Notes under the pieces: model-generated
Database searches by the model: none
The model's input: only the letters and a program-made list of their open reading frames with translations
What the model was told of the DNA's origin: nothing
Source: Hymenopus coronatus
Taxonomy: Eukaryota > Arthropoda > Insecta > Mantodea > Hymenopodidae
Length of the DNA stretch: 64,000 nucleotides
Assembly (NCBI GenBank): GCA_030762935.1
Contig: CM060895.1
Span: 73,639,001-73,703,000, forward strand
Reading direction: 5' to 3'
Position numbers and translations under genes: made by a program
Shown: in pieces, positions 43,026 through 55,179 of the stretch
How the letters are laid out: each line of letters begins with the position of its first letter
Numbering within the stretch: position 1 is the stretch's first letter

Positions 43026-43247
43026 GGAGGCCAAACCAAATACGGGGATCAAAGGTCATTTATAGATTTGAAAAGTTTATCATTTGTTACTGGTTTTGTA
43101 CCTAATCTGTGGTATTAAAGTCATTGCATTCATGAGTTTCCTTCTTGGTGTTGCGATTTTCACAAACAGTAGTGCAGTAAGTGTAGAGAAAGTTAAAAAA
43201 GAATAATCCAGGAAATAGGTTTGGAGGATTTAAGATTGTATTTAAAC

Positions 43248-43527
43248 AAAAATAAAGTAAGCTTTATTTATGGATGCTCTGTAACTATTGCGGCTCTCAG
43301 TGTCCCATTCTACATATGGCGTGAAAAACCGCTTAATTTTGCTCAGAGGTATGTATTTATTAATCTTAAGGCTCTTTTACATACCTACGACACGGGACCA
43401 TCGTCTTTTCTTTCCTTTCGAAAGACTTTTAAGCCCAAAAACATGAATCGCCCTTCGCTGGGTTTAAAACCGCGACCTCGGTTACCATAGGTTAGCATGT
43501 TACCCCTAGACTACGGAGGACGACGAG
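43248..43527 (-). mobile_element. tSINE-A copy
   Basis: Plus strand reads TTTATTTATGGATGCTCTGT, GGCGTGAAAAACCGCTTAAT, CGACACGGGACCATCG, then the head complement GGGTTTAAAACCGCGACC and CTAGACTACGGAGGACGACG. AGATTG lies on both sides (about 43231 and 43529), a possible target-site duplication. Confidence 0.85.
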
Positions 43528-43529
43528 AT

Positions 43530-44406
43530 TGGATTCAGATAGTTTAAGTGGCCATAACTGCAGACTGTAATTCTGTTTAAAAAAGATGGATTTACAGAGA
43601 TCTGAAGATTTTGAAGTCATGGTCTCACTAAATGAGGTATGTGTACTGGGATTTATGGACTTCCTTGCATATGCAATCCCGCAAGAGTATGCGACAAAAA
43701 CCTCTAATTAGATTGGTCTATGTTGAAGTCTTTCTTCCTTTTCTTGTCCAGTGTATTAACAGCAAACCTTCATGCTAAATCACGTAGATTTGTTTATTAA
43801 AGTTTTGGTTACCGTTGAGTGATGCATGCACAGAACGGAGATCACGAAAATTTAGCTCTTTGTAGGCTGCACGAAAACTTCTATTGTCACATGTTCAGGA
43901 AGCTGTCTTGACTTTATTACTTTTCATACGTTGCTTTTCCACGTTGTTAAAATCCGCTCTGTTAAACTTTGTAGTTTATTTATCTTCTAATAACCAAAAT
44001 TAATTAAACTTTACAATAATTAAATTACTTAATGAGACAAACTACTCTACACAGAAAATGTGGTGTTGCCCAGCCAAACGCTGCATGCCTAACAGAATGC
44101 AAGAGAAAGCTAGATACAACCACAAAGTTACACAAGGCAGGCAACTTTGGAGAAATTACGAGAAGCTAGACAAAATATGAACGAAAACAGACTCAGAGTA
44201 TATGTTGGCCAGGAAATAACACAAAATCCTCGAGGCGAATTAAGGGTTGAAGAAAAGACAAAGCCAGAAATTAATAAATGAAACAGAAAGAAAACCCTTG
44301 AGCTCACTGTGTCCACGACAACTTCGGTTCCCCTCAGGTATACCAATGAGTGTCTGAGAACAAGTAGCGATGATATGCAACATGCACACAACAGCCCCAG
44401 CTCTAA
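43530..44406. other. Unassigned stretch
   Basis: About 0.9 kb without shared repeats. A minus-strand ORF at 44128-44409 (93 codons, Leu- and Ser-rich) lacks recognisable domains. Confidence 0.35.
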
Positions 44407-45235
44407 CATTCAGATGTGCTCCATTCGTATGGCTTTCTCTGTCTGTTCTGCAAACAAACTATTCTTACAAAAGACTATTCTTTTATTTACATCATGCTAA
44501 CTGAGATAACCATTAACAGAAATTGTTTTATTACTTGCTTTCTTCTAAGCAGAAGTAAAATAAGGGAATAATACCTAGGCTAAAGCGAGAGTCAACAATG
44601 TTAAAAGCTGGTCGCTATGTGAGTAACTGAAGTTCGGTTTGCTTTGCATTGCCAGCAGGTGACCCTCAAGTTACATAGTTTAAAACTGATACCAATAACA
44701 AGGAATGTCTCGGAAACGGTCAATTCTGCAACAAAAATATATGACGTAAATTGCGAATTCACGTTTACATTTTTTGTGTAGTAAGTTTCCATCTATTTCT
44801 TACGGTTTACCAGTCATGCAAAATCCAGCAAAATTCAACCAGAAGGATCAGGTCTTCAGAAGCTATTCCCAGAAATTTCAAGATATACATTTATTTCTGA
44901 TGTAAATATATTTAATATACTGTATTTTAATCAAAACCTTTAGAGCCATTTTTGAGAAAAACTAAATTTTCAAAAAATTCTCCATGTAAAGGGTAATTTA
45001 GGGTGGGATTTGCTTGAAAATCTTCGGGTCGCATCCTTGGAAAATGTTATACACCAAGTTTGGTATTTAACGGTCTTGCAAACACATACAGGCGCTAGCG
45101 GGGACTTTTTCTAAAAATGCTTTTTTGAACTCGGGAAACTCCAAAACATATTTCGGACAAACTCTCGATATCGAATTTTTGGGTGAAATACAATACCTTC
45201 TTTACACATCATGTACATAGGGCTTGTAGAGAAAC
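44407..45235 (+). repeat. Fam-1 complete copy
   Basis: Starts TTCAGATGTGCTCCATTCGTATG and ends CATAGGGCTTGTAGAGAAAC. About 829 bp; all blocks present. Confidence 0.85.
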
Positions 45236-45289
45236 CACGCTCTATGAAAAAAACGCAATTCCTATTTGAGCAGTGGGACCAAATGTTAT

Positions 45290-45720
45290 CTCTAATGAAA
45301 ATTTGAAGACTTCATTCCTCTTAGAAACGATATGAATAGAACTGTTAAAATCATGGTCAAGGGGTAAGGACTTTGAAAAGAAGGAAACAGCAAATCCTCC
45401 GTCATGCTTCAAATGCCAAGTTTCATAACCAAGAGCTCCTCTGGCAAATAGAAAAGGGGGCACTATAAAAAGGGGGGTGTTATTAGTAGGGGTTTTAATG
45501 CACGGACTGGAGAACTGGGCATCAGAATCAGGATTCATTAGGTGAAGAGCATGAATCGGGGAAATAAAAATAAAGATATTATTAATGACCAGGGCAGAAA
45601 ATGTTATCAGTATGATTAGTGCAAGTTCATATTTCCATTGTTGATGACAAGAGAAAACAGAAGGTGTATAAATAAAAACGGCAACGGTTCCAAGCAGATA
45701 ATGTTAAATTTCGAAGATTT
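45290..45720 (+). pseudogene. Non-LTR retrotransposon endonuclease relic
   Basis: The plus-strand frame gives GFNARTGELGIRIRIH at about 45486-45535, matching the GDFNAR.GE motif of the apurinic-type endonuclease of LINEs with Asp changed to Gly. It is followed after a stop by NRGNKNKDIINDQGRK, which fits the usual SKD..IN..GR.LL segment. Upstream sequence is decayed. The opposite strand carries a 98-codon ORF that I regard as a shadow. Such endonucleases nick target DNA for reverse transcription; this copy is dead. Confidence 0.55.
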
Positions 45721-46132
45721 AAATGGGTCAAGCTGAAGAATTTCGTAAAATTTAGATTTCATTATGTAATGGAATCAATTTTGAGTATGGAATCAATTTT
45801 AATGGATGCTGATGTGGAAACGCTCCATCGAAGTCTGTGAATTTTTGTAAAATTGGCAGAGAGAAATATGATTCAAAGCAATACAAAAACAAGGAACAAA
45901 AGTAATGATTTGACAGTGAGTGTTGGGGAATTAAGAGAGGTGATAAGGGAAGCTGTAATTAACTTGGAGAGAAGGGAACAGGGATGACAGGTTAATTTCA
46001 CTGCCTTACGGAATGTATATTAGGGATTATTTGAGGCGGAGGCGGGCGAGAAGGAGAAGGAGAAGAAGAAGAAGAATAATGAAGTAAAGGTCAAGAACAG
46101 GTTATTGCTGAGGTAAGTTAGATATGAGAGTA

Positions 46133-46232
46133 GGCTGTCATGTTTTAATGAGATCTACATTTTTGTAGTAAGTTATTATCTTTTTCTTACGGCTTACCAA
46201 TTGTACAAAAGTCATCCAGAATGAACAGGACT
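46133..46232 (+). repeat. Fam-1 internal fragment
   Basis: CATGTTTTAATGAGATCTACA, CTTACGGCTTACCAATTG and AAAAGTCATCCAGAATGAAC. It lies between the two LINE-like segments. Confidence 0.75.
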
Positions 46233-46239
46233 AGAAAAG

Positions 46240-46500
46240 AGAAAGGCTATAAGATGTGGATTGGCAAACGTTATTCACATAGGGACAAAAAGTCGATTAG
46301 TTTTTACAATGAATAGAAATCTGAACAAGTGAGAAAGTTACCTCTTAAGGTTTATGAAAAAAATGAAAGAGACCGGATTGCTTAATTTCGTTTAGGAATA
46401 CGGAAATTCAGGAAAGAAATGAAGTGTGTTAAAGGAAATACAACCAGAATATAATGGCAGTATTTATTTCCTTATTTTTTCTTAAAGTATTGTACAGGCA
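46240..46500 (+). pseudogene. Possible LINE C-terminal relic
   Basis: The plus-strand translation KVYEKNERDRIA, a stop, then FRLGIRKFRKEMKCV resembles the segment before the C-terminal zinc knuckle of insect LINEs (R..RFRLGNE...). The Cys/His knuckle itself is not preserved. Its proximity and shared strand with the endonuclease relic at 45290 support one disrupted element. Confidence 0.35.
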
Positions 46501-46977
46501 TTTGACAGGGAAAATGAGATCCATTTATTCTTTGACCACTGAACGAAGCAACTGATTTGTAGGAGTGGCTAAATAGAAATAAAGAGTTGGCAGTGAGAAA
46601 AATGATAAAAGACCAGTCGAAGCTATGAAGTATTGGAAAAGTCTTACGGAGTGAAAGAAGTAAATGGCCAGTGAATAGGACAGTTGAAGATGACTTTTGT
46701 GACTAAAACGTGCAGATGTAAGTGTTGTGGTTTTGTGAACTAGCACTAACACATAAATACTAGACCACTTAAAGAGCCTTGACGGCATAAGATATAAATT
46801 GCTCCGGTGAAGCACATTGGCATCACACAAGACGATACGAGATATTGGCTGCTAAAATTATGCTACACTATCTGACGTGTGGTCTTTTTAAACCTCGAAT
46901 GACAATTTTATTAATCTTTTCCCTATTTTTACTATACAGTGAGTTAGAAGATTTTTATAGTGAACAATACAATCAAT

Positions 46978-47258
46978 TGAGTTTTATTTATGGACGCTCT
47001 TTAACGGCTGTGGTTCTAAGCATCCCAATTCTATTAGGTGCGTGAAAGATCCTCAATTTTGCTGACAGGCCTCTGTAACAGGCTTGTGTTTCTTATTTTT
47101 CGTCCCATAAATCTACGGCACGGGACCAACGACTTTGCTTTACTTCTCTTCCGAAGGAAGCCATGCAAAGGATTTTTAGGCCCGAAAAATTCCGCCGGAT
47201 TTAAAACCGCGACCTTGGGAACCAAGGGCTACCCTTAGAACACGGAGGACAACTTGAT
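46978..47258 (-). mobile_element. tSINE-A copy
   Basis: TTTTATTTATGGACGCTCTT, CCTCTGTAACAGGCTTGTG, ATAAATCTACGGCACGGGAC, CTTCCGAAGGAAGCCATGC, then head complement CCGGATTTAAAACCGCGACC and ACACGGAGGACAAC on the plus strand. Confidence 0.85.
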
Positions 47259-47690
47259 TAATTTACCTCTTACAATAATTGCGATGACCGCTAGTGGGCA
47301 GCACTATTGCAATGGTGATGCAGCAATTTATCCTTTGTTTTCCATCCTGGAATGACTAATGATAGTCATTTCCATTCTGCAGTAACCGTTTATGAGTAAC
47401 CAGCGAGATAGAAGCTAAATGATCGATTTTTCACAATATGGGACCGTCTTTTGTTGGTAGGTCATTCTCTGGAAAGTATCAGTATTATTTTATTTCAAGA
47501 TCACAGTACTATATCCACAATTCAACTCTAGTGACGATGTTTTGGTGTAGTTACTTCTCTTATTCTCGAATTATTCCAACATGAAATATCAACTTTCCAC
47601 GAGAGCTTCTTTCTGATCTTCGATTAAGGAATGGTATATTCAGTGAACACACAGTGATTTGAAGATGCTAATGAAGAACCACTGAACAAA
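47259..47690. other. Unassigned stretch
   Basis: No shared repeat or exon recognised. Confidence 0.35.
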
Positions 47691-47694
47691 AGAG

Positions 47695-47905
47695 TATTCT
47701 GTCAGCATAGACCACTCGCCACTCCCAGTCGACCGCATGTGGGATGTGGACAAAGCGGTGCAGGGGCGGGTTTTCTCCGGGTCCTTCGGTTTTCCCCGCC
47801 ATCGCATTCTACTGCGGCTGCATCTTCATTCAATGTATCGTCAGTGTCATTCCCTACGGTGCCACAAGTAGTAAAAGCGGACGTTAAACACTATAAAAAA
47901 TAACA
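47695..47905 (+). mobile_element. tSINE-D copy
   Basis: Head remnant ACCACTCGCCACTCCCAGTCG, body GGGGCGGGTTTTCTCCGGGT, CCTTCGGTTTTCCCCGCCAT, GCATCTTCATTCAATGTATC, GTGCCACAAGTAGTAAAAGC, and the tail GGACGTTAAACACTATAAAA. A second, opposite copy is at 55715. Confidence 0.75.
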
Positions 47906-48318
47906 ACTAAGCCAAGGGACTAATTGTCTAAAAGAAGATAACTAAAACAATTTAAAGATTCCCCGCCCGGACACTGGGGGCGAACTCAAATGGAGGCCAT
48001 ATTAACAACCAAGAGGAGCGAGAGGATAATGATAAAAGAAACTAAAAAGTTCAGTATTAAAGAGAGTTTACTAAAAAATGGTAAAATACACGTCACCTGG
48101 TGGTAAGGGTAGGTGTGGTTCCTAGTCCCGCTTCCATCTTCCCTATTCGGCGCCTAACACACAAGAGCTTCGGCCGACCATAGGCCGACCACTCAAGACG
48201 TTTGTGGGGGGGCTCCCCACTTACTTGCTACATCATCTCGGCATAGCATTAAGCAACCCAAATGTGATTGCCACAATATTCTTTAACTTCGGCGCAGTTG
48301 TAATTTAAGCTTTTTTTC
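47906..48318. other. Unassigned stretch, partly GC-rich
   Basis: Contains CTTCGGCCGACCATAGGCCGACC, a short direct repeat. No gene recognised. Confidence 0.35.
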
Positions 48319-48555
48319 CAGAACATGATGGCCCTCAAGCGGGACCGCTCCCTCCTACCACTGGGCAATAACCATAACCATTAGCACAAGAGACTACTCT
48401 GAACTGGAGGTGAGAGGCAACGTAGTAAATCTTTTTCCTGGAGAGTCTGCTTGCAAGTCGAGAATCGTGGCCCAGTAAAGGGACCAGTAAGTTTAAGACG
48501 GCAACAGCGAGGATTGGTTTCAAGCAAGTTTTTGGGGCAGGGTCGTCATGTTCTG
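48319..48555. mobile_element. Small TIR element (MITE-like), 237 bp
   Basis: The left end CAGAACATGATGGCCCTC and the complement of the right end CAGAACATGACGACCCTG match at 15 of 18 positions. The interior is unrelated to other repeats here. The T run to the left and A run to the right extend the symmetry. CAG...CTG ends suggest a hAT- or CACTA-like system, but no 8-bp or 3-bp target duplication is clear. Confidence 0.75.
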
Positions 48556-49841
48556 AAAAATACTGTACTGTTTCTGGTGTAAATGCTATCTATGTAAGTG
48601 TGACTTGTGCGAGTGTCGACTTCCAGGAATTGGAACTCCCGAAACAATTTAGGTGGCTCTGATCAGTGCAGAATCCTGAAAAAGCCCACTAAAGACTGGT
48701 GTCACTGTTAGAACTCTATTTTTAAGAATCATAATAAAGCATAATAGTTCGAAAATTGTATCACGAAGGTCAACTGCGTTTGCCTATCTGTATGACAATT
48801 AGAACGTTTTCAGCCTCACTGCAGAGAATAATGCTGCCGCATTACTGCGTAATTAAAGTGTGCTCGGAGCTATAAAGTATCCCTCATTCAAATTACATCA
48901 ATTGCATTGCTGTCGTTTTTACGGTTTAATTACTCGTTAAAAAGTTTTTATATTCCTCATAATTACTGTCCATATCCCAAAACAGGTATAGGAATGCTTA
49001 TCCTAAAACTTTATAGGATCAATTAATTTTATTGATCTAAATTTTAAATAGTTACCAATTCGCAAAAAAACCTGTCTCTCCCTTTCTCTTATTATATTCA
49101 AGGGGCAATCCACATAAAGTTATGTGAAACTTCTAGAGCTTCGCGTTTTTAGACGATGTTTTCTTTTTTCGAACTTCAGTCACACTTTTCTCTGCAGTAG
49201 TTAAAATATATCACGTTTAAATTTCATGCACACAGTAACTTTAAGAAAATAAAAACTTTTATTACTTTACAGGAAAATTAAAAGCTATTAGTGATATAAA
49301 ATTTATTTAAAAATAATAAAACTACAGTGTAATTTAATTACTCTAATAAAGAAAACTGATATATAAATAATTGTGCAAATTACGTTTTGATATATATATT
49401 CACTTGTGACTATTATATTTCTTATAACTTCTCCTGATGGATACATTTAATATGTGATCTTTTCAGTAATTTAAAATAGAAATCAATTGCCAACTATTTT
49501 ATTCATTCTTTTCGATATTCGGCAAAAAATTAAGAATATTCGTTAGAAATTGTAAGGAGTAAACCCTTTTAAAGTGCAAAGGTGTAAAGAAAATATGGTT
49601 GGGACAGTATTAGATTGTGTGTACATAACATTTAAATGATCACGTGACAGCGTTTAGAAGCGGGATAGCAAAACGCCATTAATTAAAGCTGAGATTCAAG
49701 GTACTTTTGTAGCGCGAAAAGATAGCTCCAATTGTGTGTGCGCGCGTTTTTTTTTTTTTTTTTTTTTTTTATCCAACTTTAATTTATCTTATGAAAAAGA
49801 GAAGTCACCAACACTATTGCACTTTCTAGATTGTAAAACAC
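48556..49841. other. Repeat-poor AT-rich stretch
   Basis: Very AT-rich from about 49000 to 49600 and ends with CGCGCG and a T run of over 20 bases near 49748-49770. No exon supported. Confidence 0.45.
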
Positions 49842-50690
49842 TCTGATGTGTTATATGCACACGACTTTCTCTAGCTGTTCCACAAATAAACTTTCCTTAT
49901 AAAAAATGTTTTTATCTACATCATGATAATCAAGATAAACATTAGCAGAAATTGTCTTATTAATTGCTTCCTTGTAAGTAGAAGGGAAATATGGAACACC
50001 ACGCTAAAGCGATACCCAAATATTTTAAAGGCTGTCACTATGTGAAACAATTGAAATTCGGTTCTCTTTTGCATTCCTGAGAGTAAAACAAAAGAGATGA
50101 AACAAAAGTTGACTTCCCACTTGAGAAAAGTTTAAGTTAAAATTGAAAACAATAGGAAAGAATTTCTCGGAAATGGTTAATTCTAGAAACAAAAATGTAT
50201 GATATAAATTGCATGATTTAATGAGATATACAGTAACTAAGTTTTTGTCTCTTACGCCTTACGACTTATACAAAAGCCATCCAGAATGATGACGTCTTCA
50301 AACGCTATTCCCAGAAAATTCAGGATATACATTTCGTTTGTCTTTAAAATATGTCATTTTAATTAAAATTATTTTCGAAATATGCTCCTTGTAAAAAGCA
50401 GTTGCGGATGGGGGAACTTTCTTGAAAATCTGCGTGTCGCATCCTTGGAAAATACTGAACCAAGTTTGCTATTTTAACAACTTTTCGTTTCTGACCTATT
50501 CTCTATGGGGGGGGGGCGGCTCACCCCCCCCCCCACACACACACACACGACCATTTTTCTACAAATGCTTTTTCGGATTCATGAAGCCTCAAAACATATA
50601 TTTTCGGTGAAATCTTGGTATCGAATTTTTGGGTGTAATACAATACCTTCTCTATCCACTATGTACATTGTATATACGTGATAAAGTATA
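49842..50690 (+). repeat. Fam-1 complete copy with a G/C homopolymer block
   Basis: Starts TCTGATGTGTTATATGCACACG, ends ATTGTATATACGTGATAAAG. The CA tract is preceded by a G run, CGGCTCA and a C run at 50507-50548, an inverted homopolymer pair able to form a hairpin. Confidence 0.85.
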
Positions 50691-51534
50691 AAGTAAGCAC
50701 ACCCACTTGTATTAGCAGAGCACGTACTAAATAAAGACACAAAATAACTGAATTCGTCGCCCATAAAGTTATCAAAATACTTTGTTTTGAAAATAGAATA
50801 CCATATTTTTAGAGAATTATCTACAACTCAAATAATAAAGAATTCCAAAACGAAGGTACACATATTGGAATTCTCAGTTTTCCTGAACTTTTCAATCTTG
50901 AGTGCATTTCTTTTCGAAGTTTTCTTCCCTCTTACTTTTTTTTCTGTTATTCTTTTTATACCTTATTCTGACTGCGTCCTCATTAAATCCAAGTTCCGGG
51001 TACTCGAGGGATCCTTTAGTATTCACGAAGACTTATAAAGCAAATATAAAAGAGCAAAAGGTGGAAACCCTTAATATCAGCCAGTCATGCATGCTACGTG
51101 TTTTTCAAGGCAAATATTGGAAGAAAAAGAAAAATACATGAAGATAAACAGAATTGTTGGAGAGTAGGTAAATAAACATTTGGGATCTTGGAGACTATAG
51201 TACGAGTTTACAATGAATGTTGTCTAATAATGTTTAGTGAGGGCTTAATCTGCTCTCTGCCACTTAATTTTAATAACTAATGAAAGTGCTACATTCTACC
51301 CAAATATTCGAGAGGTCCCCTAAATTTCAGGTTAAATATCATAATTCTAAAAGGAAATGTCATGGCATCAAGTTCAGCAACTGCCAAGGATGACCACAAC
51401 ATTAAATAGCGTTTTTACCGTAAAATTTCAGTACTTTATTTTCTCAACATTTCCTCTAGTGATGCTATTAAAATATGTGTATGGAAAAATGTGTATTTTA
51501 AATGTACCTCCTTTTTCTCAATTAATTATGGACA
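50691..51534. other. Mostly unassigned; small Fam-1 scrap
   Basis: 51285-51335 has CTACATTCTACCCAAATATTCG and GAGGTCCCCTAAAT, a degraded piece of the Fam-1 palindrome side. The remainder is unassigned. Confidence 0.4.
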
Positions 51535-52340
51535 TTTTTATTTTCTCAACATGGTACACAGGTAGAAAAGGTATTCCATTCTAACCAAAAATTCGATACA
51601 GACATTTCACCGTAATGCACCTTTTAGGGTCTCCTGTATTAAAAAAAAGTATTTTTAGAAAAAGATCCATGTATGTGTCCGTGAACACAGTAACTCAAAA
51701 ACGAAAAGTCGGTAAAATACCAAACTTGTTATTTAAGTTTAGTTTCTTCCAGGAATGCGACACGAAGTTTTTGAGGAAAACTCCCTCACCCCAAACTACC
51801 CTTTACATACAAAACATTTGAAAATTTTAATTTTCTCAAAAATAATTAACGATTTTGATTAAAATACCGTATATTAAAGATATTTACATGACAAATAAAT
51901 TGAACATTTTGAATTTTCTGGGAATAGCCTCCGAAAACCTCTTCATTCTGAATGAAGTTTTCAGAACTTTCCATAATTGGTAAACCGTAAGAGACAAAAA
52001 CATTGTTAACAAATAATGAAGATTTCGTTAAACAAACAATTTATGTAATATACATTTTCTCGTGGAATTAACCATTTTCCATCTAAGCTTTTCTCACACA
52101 GAAAGTTGTCAACTCTTGGTCATGCAAAGAAACGAACTTCAATCGCATTGCAACCAGTTTTGGACAGGTTTGAATATCGCTTTGGCCTAGTTATTTGTAT
52201 ATTTTTTCTCTACTTGCAGGAGGCAAATGATAAGACCCATGTTTACCTCGAATAGCATGAGGTACATAGACTTCCAAGCTTTTAAACAATAATTTGTTAT
52301 ACAGAGGTAGAGAATGTCATGTGAATGAGACACCAGCTTT
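51535..52340 (-). repeat. Fam-1 near-complete copy
   Basis: TTATTTTCTCAACATGGTACAC, AGGTATTCCATTCTAACCAA, all internal blocks, and AATGTCATGTGAATGAGACAC at the end. About 806 bp. Confidence 0.85.
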
Positions 52341-52537
52341 TTGCTGTAAGAGATAGACAAAAATGTAATGCACAAAAATTAGTTTCTCATCAGAAGACAC
52401 AATGATCTCAAATATATACTTTTGTGACCTTAAATGTTGCAAAATATTCCTTACTGTTTTTAAATTTTCAACGCTATACGACGATGCACTTGCCTCTCGT
52501 GGTGGGCAAATAGTGGAGAATTTCAAATTAAATGTTT
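52341..52537. other. Spacer with a Fam-1 scrap
   Basis: CTGTAAGAGATAGACAAAAATG (52342-52380) is Fam-1-like in minus orientation. The rest is unassigned. Confidence 0.4.
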
Positions 52538-52690
52538 TTCGCATTCTTCATTGGAAGATGCTGATTTTAATATCAAATCGACTTTTCGTTTTTGAGATGC
52601 TATTTAGAGACACACCAACACGGATGTTTTCTTAAAGTGATTCTAAAACGCATATTCCCAGTGAAATGCATTACCTTCTCTACCTATTTA
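52538..52690 (+). repeat. Fam-1 3' fragment with deletions
   Basis: TCGCATTCTTCATTGGAAGATG, CGACTTTTCGTTTTTGAGATG and CCCAGTGAAATGCATTACC. Confidence 0.7.
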
Positions 52691-53698
52691 TATCCGAAGT
52701 AGGAAAAATAATGTGCTGTTGTAAGAATATCTTGAAAATGGGAGGAGAAGAAGAAGCCAAATGAATGTAATATCAAATACATTTGTTTTTAATAAATGTA
52801 AGTAGAAAACAAAAATACACTCATACAGTTGTAAATTTCAGACGAGATGATGGAATAAGCTGACACCTCCAATATTTGGAATTTAAAAACAGCGTGAGTT
52901 GCTGACAGATAGTCAAGAGGATAGCAATAGAAAAGAAAACTAGAACGAAAAAGATCTGTCACAAATACAACACGATATACCTTGAGGGTGTGGAATGGAG
53001 GACAAGGATGAACAGAAACTTGCTGGTAAGAAATGCATTGAAGAAAGGTGAATGGCGAAGAGATACAGCGCAGAAAATTGTAGATGATACACAATGTCAA
53101 AATATCTGGCTGTACTTCCATATGCAGAGGAACATGAGAATGGAGATTGCATTTGCACTGAAATTCCTTATCGTGGACATTAAAAGTTTAAGACTGATAA
53201 AATATTATGTCTTAATCCGCTCTTTCCCTAGTCATTTTTTTTCACGACATAGTACTACAATTCGCAATCGTTCAATTTAACCTCCTCTTTTTTCCACTGG
53301 CTCGCAAACGTGTCGAACTCCTCGCATAGACACGAATCACAGAAGAAACAGCAAAGTTTCGCCGAATCCAGAAGGGAGAATTCTGGAGGGTTCTATCCAA
53401 GCCCGATAGAAAATTCGTGATGATAGCATTTCTCCCTTTCTCTCAACAACCACACGTCATCTGGCGCCGAAACCACGCCCAGTTCCAAGACTGGCCAAGC
53501 AGACAGAAGCGATTACCACGATGATTGTGATTAATTTCTGATATAGGACTGCTTGAAGGGGAAAGAAATGCTAAATGTGAAAAGGGGGTTTGGTGAGGTC
53601 ATCACATTGCTCTGTTATATTTTCTCTGAAAACTTTGAAAGCCCACACCTACACTTTGAAAATTGAATAGAAACAATATTATATCAGTAGAAAAAATG
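52691..53698. other. Unassigned stretch
   Basis: A 110-codon minus-strand ORF (53121-52789), partly hydrophobic, overlaps other open frames. A 96-codon plus-strand ORF overlaps it. Neither has a domain, so coding is not claimed. Confidence 0.35.
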
Positions 53699-54205
53699 TT
53701 GATGTGTTCCTTCACATGACTTTCTTTAGCTGTTCCGCAAAATAACTATTCTTACAAGAATACTTAGGCTTTCACGACTGGTGTTGTCAACTTGATTATA
53801 AATGGTAGCCGGGCTTGTGGGCTGTGGTCCAAATTCTTTAATTACCGACGTTTCGGCGAAATCTGCGTCCGGCAACTTCAGGGAACAAAACTATTAGCCG
53901 CAGATTTCGGCGAAAAGTCGGTAATTAAATCATTTGGACCAGGCCTACAAGGCCGGCTACCATTTATAATCAAGTATTCTTTCAAAGATTATTTGTTTAT
54001 CTACATCATACTAATGGATAGACATTAGCAGAAATTGTCTTATTACTTGCTTCCTTGTAAGTAGAAGGGAAACAAGGAACACTGTACTCTAAAGGATAGT
54101 CCAATCTTTTAAAAGCTGGCTGCTACGTGATACGAGTACAATTAAAATGTAGTTTTCTTTGCATGGCTAGGAGTAAAAAGAGACAAATGAAATGAAAGTG
54201 ACTTA
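53699..54205 (+). repeat. Fam-1 copy, 3'-truncated, with a foldback inside
   Basis: GTTGATGTGTTCCTTCACATG at the start. After AACTATTCTTACAAGAATA the order is broken by the palindromic insertion and resumes at TATTCTTTCAAAGATTATTTG, continuing to ATTAAAATGTAGTTTTCTTTG. Confidence 0.85.
53763..53982. mobile_element. Foldback element with about 75-bp inverted arms
   Basis: The left arm contains TTGATTATAAATGGTAGCCG, GTCCAAATTCTTTAATTACC and GACGTTTCGGCGAAATCTGC. The right arm is the complement: GCAGATTTCGGCGAAAAGTC, GGTAATTAAATCATTTGGAC and CCGGCTACCATTTATAATCA. The loop is about 40 bp. It lies in a Fam-1 copy whose sequence resumes on the other side. Confidence 0.85.
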
Positions 54206-54207
54206 TT

Positions 54208-54319
54208 AGGTAGAGAAGCTATTGCATCCGGCCCAAAAAGGTTAAATACAGTTTTGAGGACCCCTGGAAACAGAAGCATTTTAGAATGAGAGAATGAATG
54301 TGTGTGCGCATAGGTGTGG

Positions 54320-54405
<86 letters not shown>

Positions 54406-55003
54406 AATACCAAACTTGAGACAAGGATGCGACACGAAAATCCAAGAAAATCACCTTCCCAAATAACTTATACACTACCCTGAACATTTTTTGAAAATGT
54501 TTTTTCTAAAAACTTTGGTGATTTTGATTAAAATACTGTATATTGTTTACATGAAAAATAAAAAGTATATTTTGAATTTTCTGGAAATACCCTCTGATGC
54601 CTCATTCAGGTTGAAAATTGCATAACTGGTAAACTCTTAAAAAAAAAAAAAAACAGGCAAAATCTTATTTAAAAAAAAAAAAATGTTGATCTTGTTTAAA
54701 CACATGATTTATGTTCTATACTTTTTTCTGTGGAGTTAACCGTTTCTGATATATTGTTATTGGTTTCAATTTTAAGCTATTTAAACTTTTCTCAAACTGG
54801 AGGTCATGTATTGTTTCACATCTCTCTTGTTTTTACTCTTTACCTTGCAAAGTGAAAACCAAATTTCAAATGTTACACATAGTGACTGGCTTTAAAAAGA
54901 TTTCTATCACTTTAGTCTAGCATATTACCTTATTTCCCTTCTACTTAGAAGGAACTAATACAACAATTTCTGCTAATGTTTATCTGGATAAATTTTAGCA
55001 ACC
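54208..55003 (-). repeat. Fam-1 copy with (GT)n(GA)n
   Basis: TAGGTAGAGAAGCTATTGCATC, then GT repeats (about 54318-54357) continuing directly into GA repeats (54358-54401), then the normal blocks to CAATTTCTGCTAATGTTTATC. The left-end terminus is missing. Confidence 0.85.
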
Positions 55004-55039
55004 CAATGTCAGCAATTGTTTTGTCAGCAATACCCAATA

Positions 55040-55110
55040 TACAGGCTGTTTCGAAACAGCAAACTAATAAGTCTTATAGCTTCTTCTTGAACTAGTCCGT
55101 AAATTCACAT
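55040..55110 (+). repeat. Possible mariner terminal sequence
   Basis: ATATACAGGCTGTTTCGAAAC resembles the TACAGG.TGTTTC start shared by many mariner-like elements, including the one at 20725. No transposase follows. Confidence 0.35.
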
Positions 55111-55179
55111 CACAGCTTCAAAACTTTTATGAGGATATTTTTATGTAACATTGAAAATTGCATCATTTTGAGATGAGGC

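Noticed and set aside
45242..45538. 98-codon minus-strand ORF
   Set aside because: It is antisense to the better-supported LINE endonuclease motif on the plus strand.
54219..54487. Several ORFs across 54.2-54.5 kb
   Set aside because: They are translations of the (GT)n(GA)n tract inside a Fam-1 copy.
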